From: Sphingobium yanoikuyae
GTDB lineage: Bacteria > Pseudomonadota > Alphaproteobacteria > Sphingomonadales > Sphingomonadaceae
Assembly: GCF_013001025.1 (NCBI RefSeq)
Contig: NZ_CP053021.1
Coordinates: 1,240,001 to 1,304,000 of the forward strand
DNA: 64,000 nt
Reading direction: 5' to 3'
The number at the start of each line of letters is the position of its first letter. The stretch's first letter is position 1. Positions 56,879 to 64,000 of this stretch are shown piece after piece. Under the pieces are notes generated by a model. It saw only the letters and a list, made by a program, of their open reading frames with translations, was not told where the DNA came from and made no database searches. A program made the translations under genes and the position numbers.

Positions 56879-58033
56879 TCAGGCGGCCGCTTCGGCCTGG
56901 CGGATCATCTGCTTGGCGATGATGGTCTGCTGGATCTGGCTGGTGCCCTCATAGATGCGCAGCAGCCGGACATCGCGATAGAAGCGCTCGACCTTATACT
57001 CGGCCATATAACCGGCGCCGCCGTATATCTGGACGGCGCGGTCGGCGATCCGGCCAACGGCTTCGGAGGCGTAATATTTGAGCGCGGCGCACTCCAGGCT
57101 GACCGGCTCGCCCGCGTCGAACTTGGCGGCGACCGACTGCATCAGCGCCTCGGTCGTCAGCATGTCGACCTTCATGTCGGCAAGCATCGCCTGGACCAGC
57201 TGGAAATCGGCGATGCGCTGGCCGAACTGCTTGCGCTCCATCGCATATTGCAGGGCCATGTCGATCAGCCGCTGGCACATGCCGAGCGCGACCGCGGCGA
57301 TATGGATGCGGCCGCGATCCAGCACCTTCATCGCGGTCTTGAAACCGCGACCGGGTACGCCACCAATGATGTTGGCGGCCGGCACGACGACATCGTCCAG
57401 GATCACGTCGGTGGTGATCGACCCCTTCTGCCCCATTTTCTTGTCGGGCTTCCCGAAGCTGATGCCGGGCGTGCCGGCGGGCAGGATGAAGGCAGAGATG
57501 CCGGCCGCGCCCTTCACGTCCGGTTCGGTCCGGGCCATCAGGGTGAAGACGCTGGCGCGCGGCGCGTTGGTGATGAAGCGCTTGGTGCCGGTGATGCGGT
57601 AGGTGTCGCCGTCGCGGATGGCGACGGTGCGCAGCGAACCGGCGTCGGACCCGGCCTCCGGCTCGGTCAGGCCGAAGCTGGCGATCGCTTCACCGGTGGC
57701 GAATTTGGGCAGCCATTCGCGCTTCTGTTCCTCGGTCCCGTCCATGACGATGCCCTGGCTGCCGATGCCGACCGTGGTGCCGATCACGGAGCGGAACACG
57801 ACCGACGCGCGGGTGATTTCGCGGATGATCGCCGCTTCCTCCGCCATGGTGCAGCCGATGCCGCCAAACTCCTCCGGCACCGACAGGCCGAACAGGCCCA
57901 TGTCGCGCATCTGCTGGATGATGGTTTCGGGAACCGCATCCGCTTCCTCGACGGCGTCCTCGGCCGGGATCAGCTTTTCGCTGACGAAGCGGCGGACAGT
58001 GGTGCGGAACAGGTCGAACGTCTCGGCGTCCAT
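56879..58033 (-). CDS. acyl-CoA dehydrogenase
   Basis: A 384-residue dehydrogenase with FGLTEPEAGSDAGSLRT and the catalytic Glu in LRIYEGTSQIQQ; C-terminal tail ends EAAA. It looks like a full-activity short/branched-chain type and should form a double bond in an acyl-CoA with electrons to ETF. The ATG at 58033 follows AGGAGA. It is in the same operon as two partial-motif dehydrogenases at 61.1 and 62.3 kb. Confidence 0.94.
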   Translation of the reverse strand: MDAETFDLFRTTVRRFVSEKLIPAEDAVEEADAVPETIIQQMRDMGLFGLSVPEEFGGIGCTMAEEAAIIREITRASVVFRSVIGTTVGIGSQGIVMDGTEEQKREWLPKFATGEAIASFGLTEPEAGSDAGSLRTVAIRDGDTYRITGTKRFITNAPRASVFTLMARTEPDVKGAAGISAFILPAGTPGISFGKPDKKMGQKGSITTDVILDDVVVPAANIIGGVPGRGFKTAMKVLDRGRIHIAAVALGMCQRLIDMALQYAMERKQFGQRIADFQLVQAMLADMKVDMLTTEALMQSVAAKFDAGEPVSLECAALKYYASEAVGRIADRAVQIYGGAGYMAEYKVERFYRDVRLLRIYEGTSQIQQTIIAKQMIRQAEAAA

Positions 58034-58046
58034 GAAAAATCTCCTC

Positions 58047-58871
58047 TCAATATCCGATGTCGGCGACCATCGCGTCGCTGCCGTCGCAGCGGATCGCGCG
58101 GCAGCGGCCGGCTTCATCCTCGCGCAGCAATACGGGCTGGCCGGCGAAGATCGGCGCGACCGCGCGGAAGGCGAAGCGGGTCGGGCTGCGGCCGCCGCGC
58201 CGGGCGTGACCGAACAATCTGGCGGCGGTGAAGGGGCCGTGGATCAGCAGGCCGGGATAGCCCTCCTCGCCGGTCGCATAGGGCAGGTCGTAATGGATGC
58301 GATGGCTGTTGAAGGTGACGGCCGAGAAGCGGAACAGGTCGACGCTGTTTGGCGCCCAGTTCACATCATCGGGGCTGACATCAAAAGCGGCGGGGACGAT
58401 CGCGGGCGTCGGTGCGCCGGTGTCGCGATAGACGATGGTCTGCACCTCGCTCACCCGTTCGCGATCGGCCTGGACGATGCTGTGGCCGACCTTCACGAGG
58501 ACAAGCTCGCCGCTGCGGCCGCTCTTGTGGGCGATGTCCAGCACGGTCGAGGTGCGGGTCGCTTCCCAGTCGAGCATCAAGGGCGCGTGGAACTGCATCT
58601 CGGCGGCGGCGAACATGCGGCGCGGCAGGCTGATCGGCGGCAGGAAGCCGCCGCGTTTGGGATGGCCGTCCGGGCCGATCTGGTCGGCGGCGGCAACCGG
58701 CAGGAAGAAGGCCCAATGGGCCAGCGAGGGCTGGACTGCCTCGACATCGAGCGGCTCGCCGATCGCGGCGGCGAAGCGGCGCAGCGCTTCCCGGTCGAGC
58801 ATTTCGGTCCGGCTCTCGGTCCTGCCGGCCCATGTCTGCCAATGGGCGATATCGGATGGGGAAAGTGTCAT
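58047..58871 (-). CDS. FAS1-like/HTD2 hot-dog dehydratase
   Basis: A 274-residue double hot-dog protein of the HTD2 or mesaconyl-C4-CoA hydratase group. The C-terminal half has FNSHRIHYDLPYA, the catalytic His/Asp segment, and LLIHGPFTAARL. It probably hydrates or dehydrates a 3-hydroxyacyl- or branched enoyl-CoA. It overlaps the CaiB stop by 4 bases (ATGA at 58868). Confidence 0.86.
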   Translation of the reverse strand: MTLSPSDIAHWQTWAGRTESRTEMLDREALRRFAAAIGEPLDVEAVQPSLAHWAFFLPVAAADQIGPDGHPKRGGFLPPISLPRRMFAAAEMQFHAPLMLDWEATRTSTVLDIAHKSGRSGELVLVKVGHSIVQADRERVSEVQTIVYRDTGAPTPAIVPAAFDVSPDDVNWAPNSVDLFRFSAVTFNSHRIHYDLPYATGEEGYPGLLIHGPFTAARLFGHARRGGRSPTRFAFRAVAPIFAGQPVLLREDEAGRCRAIRCDGSDAMVADIGY

Positions 58872-60076
58872 GCGACCAGTCCTTCGTCATGGAGGCGGCC
58901 GATCGCGCCGCTGTCGAGCCCCAGCAGCTCGCTCAATATCTGGTCGCTATGCTCGCCAAGGCGTGGGGCCGTACCGACGGCACCGCGCGCCTCGCCGGCC
59001 AGCGTGCCCGCCGGGCCGGATGTGGGGTAGGTGAGGCCGCTGGGATGGGCGATCGTCTCGAACAGGGGATTGGCGGTGAACAGCCGTTCGTCCTGTGTCA
59101 CCGCCTGATGCAGCGACTGATATTCGCCCCAGGTGACGCCGCCCGCGTCGAAGGCGGGTTTCAGCGTGTCGCTGCTGCGCGCGGCGAAGGCGGCTTCGAA
59201 CAGCGGGAAGAGCCGGGCGCGATGGGTGAAGCGGGCGCCCTCATCCCTGGCGAAGTTGGCACCCGTTTGGCTTTCGATCGCGGCGATCGCTTCGCCAAGG
59301 TCCAGCGTCTTGAGCAGGCCGGTCCATTGGCGCGGGGTGATGGCGACGACGATCAGCCTTTTGCCGTCGGCGGTCAGGAAATCCCGGCCGAAGGCGCCGA
59401 ACAGGTCATTGCCCATGCGCGGTCGGTCGCCGGCCGACAGGACTTCCGCCACGGAGCCGAGATGCGACAGGGTGGATGCAGCGAGGTCTGACAGCGGAAC
59501 GCGGATTTCCGCGCCCTGGCCGGTCGCGCGCCGGCGCAGCAGGGCGGACGTCATGGCAAAGGCGGCATAGGCGCCGCCGAGCAGATCCCAGGCCGGCAGG
59601 ACATGGTTGACCGGGCGGTCATCGTCGGCCGGGCCGGTCATCATCGGCACGCCGGCGGCGGCGTTGATGGTATAATCGACCGCTGGTGATCCATCGGCCC
59701 AGCCCATCACGCGGACGCTGATAATGTCGGCACGGCGCGCGGCCAGCGTGTCATGGCTGAGGAAGCCCTTGACCGGATAATTGGTGAGGAACAGGCCGGC
59801 ATTGTCGCCCGGCGCGGTGGCGATGGCAACCGCCAGTTCGCGCCCTTCGGGCCGGCCAAGGTCGATCGCGATCGACTTCTTGCCCTTGTTGAGGCCTTCC
59901 CAATAAAGGCTGGCGCCGGACGGCGCGACCGGCCAGCGGCGATAGTCCGGGCCGCCACCGATAGCATCGAAGCGGATCACCTCTGCCCCCATCTGGGCCA
60001 GATGCAGGCCGCAGGACGGGCCGGCGATGAAGGCGGCACCCTCGACCACGCGCAGGCCCTTGAGCATGTCGTACAT
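58868..60076 (-). CDS. CaiB/BaiF family III CoA-transferase
   Basis: A 402-residue CoA-transferase. It opens LKGLRVVEGAAFIAGPSCGLHLAQMGAEVIRFD, and the catalytic Asp position is likely the D in LPAWDLLGG. The ATG at 60076 has AGGGGAAA upstream; a longer frame to 60172 was rejected. It is coupled by overlap to the dehydratase and could work on a different acid than the transferase at 52808. Confidence 0.9.
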   Translation of the reverse strand: MYDMLKGLRVVEGAAFIAGPSCGLHLAQMGAEVIRFDAIGGGPDYRRWPVAPSGASLYWEGLNKGKKSIAIDLGRPEGRELAVAIATAPGDNAGLFLTNYPVKGFLSHDTLAARRADIISVRVMGWADGSPAVDYTINAAAGVPMMTGPADDDRPVNHVLPAWDLLGGAYAAFAMTSALLRRRATGQGAEIRVPLSDLAASTLSHLGSVAEVLSAGDRPRMGNDLFGAFGRDFLTADGKRLIVVAITPRQWTGLLKTLDLGEAIAAIESQTGANFARDEGARFTHRARLFPLFEAAFAARSSDTLKPAFDAGGVTWGEYQSLHQAVTQDERLFTANPLFETIAHPSGLTYPTSGPAGTLAGEARGAVGTAPRLGEHSDQILSELLGLDSGAIGRLHDEGLVA

Positions 60077-60086
60077 GGAATTTCCC

Positions 60087-61100
60087 CTAGCCCAGCCTGA
60101 CCATGGTGCGGCCGATATTGGCGCCCGAGAACAGGCCCCAGAAGGCGTCGAGTGCCTTGTCGATGCCATCATAGACGGTTTCGGCCGAGGCCATCTGGCC
60201 GGCCTGGTTCCAGGCGGTCATGCGTTCCAGCATCTCCGCCTCCAGATCCATATGGTCGAGCGCGATATAGCCCTGCATGCGGATCCGCTTGGTCATCAGC
60301 ATGGTGAGGTTGCGCGGCACGGTCGGCGCGTCGGTGACATTATATTGCGAGATCATGCCGCAGATGGCGAAGCGCGCGAAATCATTGGCGAGCGACAGCG
60401 CGGCCTGCAGATGATCGCCGCCGACATTGTCGAAATAGACGTCGATGCCGCTGGTGCCGATCGCCTTGACTTCGCGGGCGAGGGCCTTGGTCAGGTTCGG
60501 CTCCGCCTTGTAGTCGATCGCGGCTTCGACCTTGAGCACATCGCGCAGGAAGGCGGTCTTGTCCGGGCCGCCGGCCGATCCGATCACCTTGCATCCCATG
60601 TTGCGGGCGATCTGGCAGGCGATCGATCCGACCGCGCCGGACGCGGCCGACACGAAGACGGTATCGCCCGGCTGCAACTCCGCAATGCGGATGAGGCCGG
60701 CATAGGCGGTGAGGCCAGTCATGCCGGCGAAGCAGAGATAGGCCTGGGGTGGCAGTGCCTGGCGATCGCGATGCTGGAGCGCGCTGCCGGGAGCGTTGAA
60801 CGCCTCACGCCAGCCGAGCCGGGAAAAGACCAGGTCGCCGGGGGCGAAGGCCGGATCGTTGGAGGCGATCACTTCGCCGATCGCCGGTCCTTCCATCGCC
60901 GCATCGATCGCGAAGGGCGGGACATAGCTTTTGGCGTCGCTCATCCGCCCGCGCATCGCCGGGTCGACCGCCATCCAGAGATTGCGGACCTGAACCTCGC
61001 CGGGGCCGGGCGCTGGCACGGCCTGCTCGACGGTGGCGAAATCCTCCGCCACCGGGGCGCCGACCGGGCGGCGCTTCAACTGTATTTCGCGCGATTTCAT
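60087..61100 (-). CDS. zinc-free NADP-dependent MDR reductase
   Basis: A 337-residue medium-chain reductase of the leukotriene B4/prostaglandin reductase-like group (QOR-like). The nucleotide loop is FVSAASGAVGSIACQIARNMG, and no zinc ligands are seen. It may reduce an enone or enoyl group. The start is ATG 61100 or 61106, behind GAGGGG. It lies 11 bases before the CaiB gene. Confidence 0.86.
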   Translation of the reverse strand: MKSREIQLKRRPVGAPVAEDFATVEQAVPAPGPGEVQVRNLWMAVDPAMRGRMSDAKSYVPPFAIDAAMEGPAIGEVIASNDPAFAPGDLVFSRLGWREAFNAPGSALQHRDRQALPPQAYLCFAGMTGLTAYAGLIRIAELQPGDTVFVSAASGAVGSIACQIARNMGCKVIGSAGGPDKTAFLRDVLKVEAAIDYKAEPNLTKALAREVKAIGTSGIDVYFDNVGGDHLQAALSLANDFARFAICGMISQYNVTDAPTVPRNLTMLMTKRIRMQGYIALDHMDLEAEMLERMTAWNQAGQMASAETVYDGIDKALDAFWGLFSGANIGRTMVRLG

Positions 61101-61113
61101 GGTCATCGGCCCC

Positions 61114-62265
61114 TCAATAGCCATTGAGGCGTGCCCAGCGCTCGCGATGCCAGGCGGTGCTGCCATGGCATTGCTCCGCGACGCGGGCGCGCTTCAAGTA
61201 AAGGCCGGCATCATGCTCATGGGTCATGCCGATGCCGCCATGCAGCTGGACCATCTGCGAGGAGATGCGGTGCAGCGTCTCGCCGGCGGTTGCCTTGGCG
61301 AGCGAGGCGAGGGCGGGAAGTGCAGGATCATCGGCATCGATCGCCGCCAGCGCGGTTTCGACCGCCGATCGCGTCAGCTGCAATTCGCCGAACAGTTCGG
61401 CCGCGCGATGCTGGAGCGCCTGGAAGGAGCCGATGATCGCGCCGAACTGGACGCGGGTCTTGAGATAATCGAGCGTGATGTCGAAGGCCTGGGTCGCGCT
61501 GCCCAGCATTTCGGCCGCCATGCCGATCGCGGCCCGGTCGCGGATCGCGTCGATCAGGTCGGCGGCCTTGCCGACTTCGCCCAGCACATCGTTGACAGCG
61601 ATGTTGACACTATCGAAGCGGTAAAGGGCCGGGCGGCGGGCATCGATCTGGTCGAGAGCCTGCCGCTCCAGCCCGGCGCTGTCGGTCGGCATCAGGAACA
61701 GGGTCAGGCCGTCGCGATCGCCCGGCGCGCCGCTGGTGCGCGTGGCGACGATGGCGAGATTGGCGATCATGCCGTCCTGCACCGGGCGCTTGGTGCCGGA
61801 CAGCGCCCAGCCATCGCCCGATGCTGTGGCGGCCAGCGCGGTGCGCTCTGGCGCATGATGCGGCCCTTCGTCGAGCGCCAGCGTGCCGATCAGCGATCCA
61901 TCAGCGATGCCCGGCAGCCAGCGGGCCTGCTGATTCTGCGTGCCGGCGAGGCGCAGCGCAGACGCAGCGACCAGCGCGGAGCTGATGAGCGGTGAGGCGG
62001 CCAGGGTGCGGCCCAGTTCCTCGATCACCAGGCCAAGGCTGAGATAACCGAAATCGGCGCCGCCATGGGCTTCCGGCACGATGATGCCGCACCAGCCCAT
62101 CTGCGCCATTTCGGCCCAGGCGTCGGCATCATAGCCGTCCGATCCGCTGCCGCCGCCGCCGCCATGATCGTACAGGCCGCGCAGCGCGGTCACGGGCAGG
62201 CGGTCGCGCACCCATTCCGACGCCATGTCCTTCAGCATCGTCTGTTCTTCGTTCAGCACCGCCAC
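61114..62265 (-). CDS. acyl-CoA dehydrogenase-like subunit lacking the usual catalytic Glu
   Basis: A 383-residue dehydrogenase fold protein. An early insertion GGGGGSGSDG (near 30) and a C-terminal EQCHGSTAWHRE in place of the YEGTxxIQ motif are unusual. The FAD/substrate region ALDEGPHHAPE also departs from the TEPxxGSD consensus. It is probably the non-catalytic or modified partner of the subunit encoded next to it, as in heteromeric actinobacterial FadE pairs. The start is GTG 62265 (GGAGG upstream). Confidence 0.83.
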   Translation of the reverse strand: MAVLNEEQTMLKDMASEWVRDRLPVTALRGLYDHGGGGGSGSDGYDADAWAEMAQMGWCGIIVPEAHGGADFGYLSLGLVIEELGRTLAASPLISSALVAASALRLAGTQNQQARWLPGIADGSLIGTLALDEGPHHAPERTALAATASGDGWALSGTKRPVQDGMIANLAIVATRTSGAPGDRDGLTLFLMPTDSAGLERQALDQIDARRPALYRFDSVNIAVNDVLGEVGKAADLIDAIRDRAAIGMAAEMLGSATQAFDITLDYLKTRVQFGAIIGSFQALQHRAAELFGELQLTRSAVETALAAIDADDPALPALASLAKATAGETLHRISSQMVQLHGGIGMTHEHDAGLYLKRARVAEQCHGSTAWHRERWARLNGY

Positions 62266-62311
62266 GGCGCGTCCTCCCGCATCCTGTCTCTTCTCTCGTC
62301 CTCGCCCATGC

Positions 62312-63493
62312 TCAGCCCGGCAGGCCCAGCGTGCGCTTGGCGGTGATATTGTTCTGCACCTCGTAGCTGCCGCCGTAGATGGAGAAGGCCTTGCTGTGCA
62401 GCCAGGCGCGCGTCGCCTCCTTCTCGGCCGCGCTATAGGGATCGCCGGCCCAGCCCAGGCCGTCGGCGCCCATGATCTCGACCAGCAGCTCGGCCCGTTC
62501 CTGGATGATGCCGGACCACAAATTCTTGAGTGCGGACACGCCATGGCTGGGGCCGCCATTCTTGGCTTCGGCGGCGAGCCGGCGGACCGTCGCCATATAG
62601 GCTTCATGCCGCATCGCATTGCGCACCAGCCGGGCGCGCAGGTCCGGGCTGTCGATCCGCCCGAGCGCATCCGTGCCCAGATAATCGTGGGCCAGCGGGG
62701 CGAGAGGGGTGATGTCGGCCTTCACCTCCGACAGGCTGTTGCGTTCGAATTGCAGCAGCCGCTTGGCGATGGTCCAGCCCTGGTTGACCTCGCCCACCAG
62801 ATTGCCCTTGGGCACCTTCACATCGTTGAAGAAAACCTCGCAAAAATGGGTCGATCCGCTGATGAGGACGATCGGTCGCGCCTCGATCCCTTCGGATTGC
62901 ATGTCGACCAGCAGGAAGCTGATGCCGCCCTGCTTGCGCTCGGTGTCGGTGCGGACGAGGACGAAACACCAGTCGGCCTGGTCGGCGCCCGATGTCCAGA
63001 TCTTCTGCCCGCTGACCAGCCAGTGGTCGCCCATGTCGATGCATTTGGTCTGGAGCGCGGCCAGGTCCGATCCCGCGCCGGGTTCGGAAAAGCCCTGGCA
63101 CCAGCGCCGTTCATGGCTGGCGATGAAAGGCAGATGTTCCAGCTTCTGTGCTTCGTCGCCATATTCCAGCAAGGTCGGGCCAAGCATCATCGTGCCATAG
63201 CTGCGGATCGGGTTGAAACCGCCGATCGCGGCCAGTTCCTCGCCGATGATCTTGCCATGGGCTTCGGTGAGGCCGGCGCCACCATAGCGCGGCGCCCAGG
63301 TCGGCACGCCCCAGCCCTTGTCGGTCATCCGCTCACGCCAGAGCTGGTAGTCGGCATTGGCGGCGGCGGCATGGGCGTCGCCCTGGAAGAGGAGGCCGGG
63401 CACATTGGTCAGCGCCGGCGGAAAATTCGCCTTCAGCCAGGCGCGCGCCTCCTGCCGGAATTCTTCTCTATCGATGGGCTCCATTTCCGCCAT
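62312..63493 (-). CDS. acyl-CoA dehydrogenase subunit
   Basis: A 393-residue dehydrogenase with CQGFSEPGAGSDLAALQT and C-terminal SIYGGSYEVQNNITAKR. The YEG position reads YGG, so the base may lie elsewhere. It is the first gene of the seven-gene operon and its neighbour at 61114 is also an acyl-CoA dehydrogenase, so the two probably form one heteromeric enzyme. The start is ATG 63493 or 63484. Its promoter has two island motif copies. Confidence 0.86.
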   Translation of the reverse strand: MAEMEPIDREEFRQEARAWLKANFPPALTNVPGLLFQGDAHAAAANADYQLWRERMTDKGWGVPTWAPRYGGAGLTEAHGKIIGEELAAIGGFNPIRSYGTMMLGPTLLEYGDEAQKLEHLPFIASHERRWCQGFSEPGAGSDLAALQTKCIDMGDHWLVSGQKIWTSGADQADWCFVLVRTDTERKQGGISFLLVDMQSEGIEARPIVLISGSTHFCEVFFNDVKVPKGNLVGEVNQGWTIAKRLLQFERNSLSEVKADITPLAPLAHDYLGTDALGRIDSPDLRARLVRNAMRHEAYMATVRRLAAEAKNGGPSHGVSALKNLWSGIIQERAELLVEIMGADGLGWAGDPYSAAEKEATRAWLHSKAFSIYGGSYEVQNNITAKRTLGLPG

Positions 63494-63597
63494 CCACTCA
63501 CATCCCTGTTCTGCTCGAAAGGCGAGCGCGCCGTCCCGGTGTTACCCGTCGGGCTGCTCGCGGCTTTCGGATGGCCGCTTGCGATCCATGACCGATT

Positions 63598-63646
63598 CCT
63601 TAGGTCAATATTGCACAGGTGGCTAGTTATATTTTGCACTCAAGGG
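63598..63646 (-). promoter_or_regulatory. two island motif copies before the 63.5 kb operon
   Basis: On the minus strand CCTGTGCAATATTGAC (63598-63619) and CCTTGAGTGCAAAATATA (63628-63646) are both variants of the shared motif. They lie 105-150 bases upstream of the dehydrogenase start. Confidence 0.55.
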
Positions 63647-63761
63647 TAATTTTCATCCGCAACGGAAATCGCGAATTTTGCGCAATGTGACGGAAAAGCT
63701 TGGAAATGCGGTGGTGCCCGTGCTCCGCGCGCGGGAAAATATCGTAACGACGATTGCCCGA

Positions 63762-63814
63762 TTGACAGCCAGCGGCGTGCTCATAAACTATACCATAATG
63801 CAAAATTGATAAGG
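63762..63814 (+). promoter_or_regulatory. P450 promoter with island operator motif
   Basis: TTGACA (63762-63767), a 16-base spacer and TAAACT (63784-63789), then ACCATAATGCAAAATTGAT (63792-63810). The motif copy is nearly the same as that downstream of the esterase -10 on the other strand at 19021-19042. The position suggests an operator at the start of transcription. Confidence 0.7.
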
Positions 63815-63863
63815 CCGGTCCGACAGGATGCGAGAACCGGCCACCGCTGCAGGAGAGCGCATT

Positions 63864-64000
63864 ATGGAAACCATGGCCGCCCGTCCGATCCCGGCGCACG
63901 TGCCGCCCGACATGATCGGCAATTTCAGCCTGTTCAGTTCGCCGGGGCTGGAGCCGACGCCCAATGGCGACCCGCAGGCGGCGAGCGCGGTGGTGCATGA
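63864..64000 (+). CDS. cytochrome P450-like N-terminus, cut by window edge
   Basis: The visible 45 residues begin METMAARPIPAHVPPDMIG. Proline-rich PAHVPPxxxxxFxxF starts of this kind are typical of soluble bacterial P450s, but the heme and I-helix motifs are outside the window, so the call is tentative. AGGAGAG lies 7 bases before the ATG. If right, it is a monooxygenase expressed from a promoter with the island motif. Confidence 0.6.
   Translation, partial: METMAARPIPAHVPPDMIGNFSLFSSPGLEPTPNGDPQAASAVVH

Larger units (their letters stand above)
63494..63863. other. 370-base divergent intergenic region
   Basis: No coding frame is supported here. It holds two minus-strand copies of the island motif (63598-63619 and 63628-63646) for the operon on the left, and a -35/-10 plus motif for the P450-like gene on the right. 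A GCGCGCGGG block lies between. I see no RNA gene. Confidence 0.6.

Overview
The window is GC-rich, densely coded DNA from an alphaproteobacterium, most likely a sphingomonad (Sphingobium, Novosphingobium or Sphingomonas type). This rests on protein style, the many CaiB/BaiF, acyl-CoA dehydrogenase and PQQ genes, and codon use; no rRNA or taxonomic marker is present. I recognise 57 protein genes, two of them cut by the window edges (ilvD at the left, a P450-like gene at the right). I found no tRNA, rRNA, CRISPR array, insertion sequence or prophage.

Layout. 1-2.7 kb: ilvD (partial) with a divergent LysR regulator. 2.9-6.7 kb: a minus-strand operon of a sterol-desaturase-family membrane protein, VOC protein, SDR, an F420-type (Ddn-like) oxidoreductase, EthD protein and an NTF2/SnoaL-like protein. 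6.8-11.8 kb: ordinary transport genes (TetR, Na+/H+ antiporter, Pit phosphate transporter, CorA). 11.9-15.3 kb: DUF1214 protein, sulfotransferase and zinc alcohol dehydrogenase. 15.3-16.6 kb: pncB. 16.7-64 kb: one large catabolic island in about ten transcription units, with three regulators or fewer, ending in the start of a P450-like gene.

The island has three notable parts. (1) A minus-strand operon (29.2-41.9 kb) carries an APH-type kinase, SDR, ACAD11-type dehydrogenase, MFS transporter and acyl-CoA ligase. This is the gene set of the Lva (levulinate/4-hydroxy acid) pathway. It is joined to a PQQ dehydrogenase, a bifunctional hydratase/dehydrogenase, an Ltp2-like thiolase-fold aldolase with an OB-fold partner, and an SMP-30 lactonase-like lipoprotein. 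(2) A complete F420 operon (42.8-48.2 kb: fbiC, F420:NADPH reductase, cofE, cofD, cofC) sits inside the island, with candidate F420 users at 3.9 kb and 26.3 kb. (3) Two long CoA-ester operons (49.5-54.1 and 55.7-63.5 kb) hold four acyl-CoA dehydrogenases, two CaiB transferases, hydratases and thiolases.

A short motif close to CCATAGTGCAATATTA recurs in about ten intergenic regions between 19.0 and 63.8 kb, and twice it lies directly downstream of a recognisable -35/-10 pair. I infer that the F420 operon and the catabolic operons form one regulon. The encoded flow is plausibly: periplasmic ester cleavage and PQQ-dependent alcohol oxidation (three lipoproteins or secreted enzymes plus a cytochrome c), uptake, CoA activation, phosphorylation-assisted dehydration of a gamma-hydroxyacyl-CoA, then beta-oxidation and a retro-aldol step, with F420H2-dependent reductions somewhere in the route. 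The substrate cannot be read from the sequence; no aromatic ring-cleavage gene is present, so an aliphatic, alicyclic, terpenoid or steroid-side-chain-like compound is favoured.
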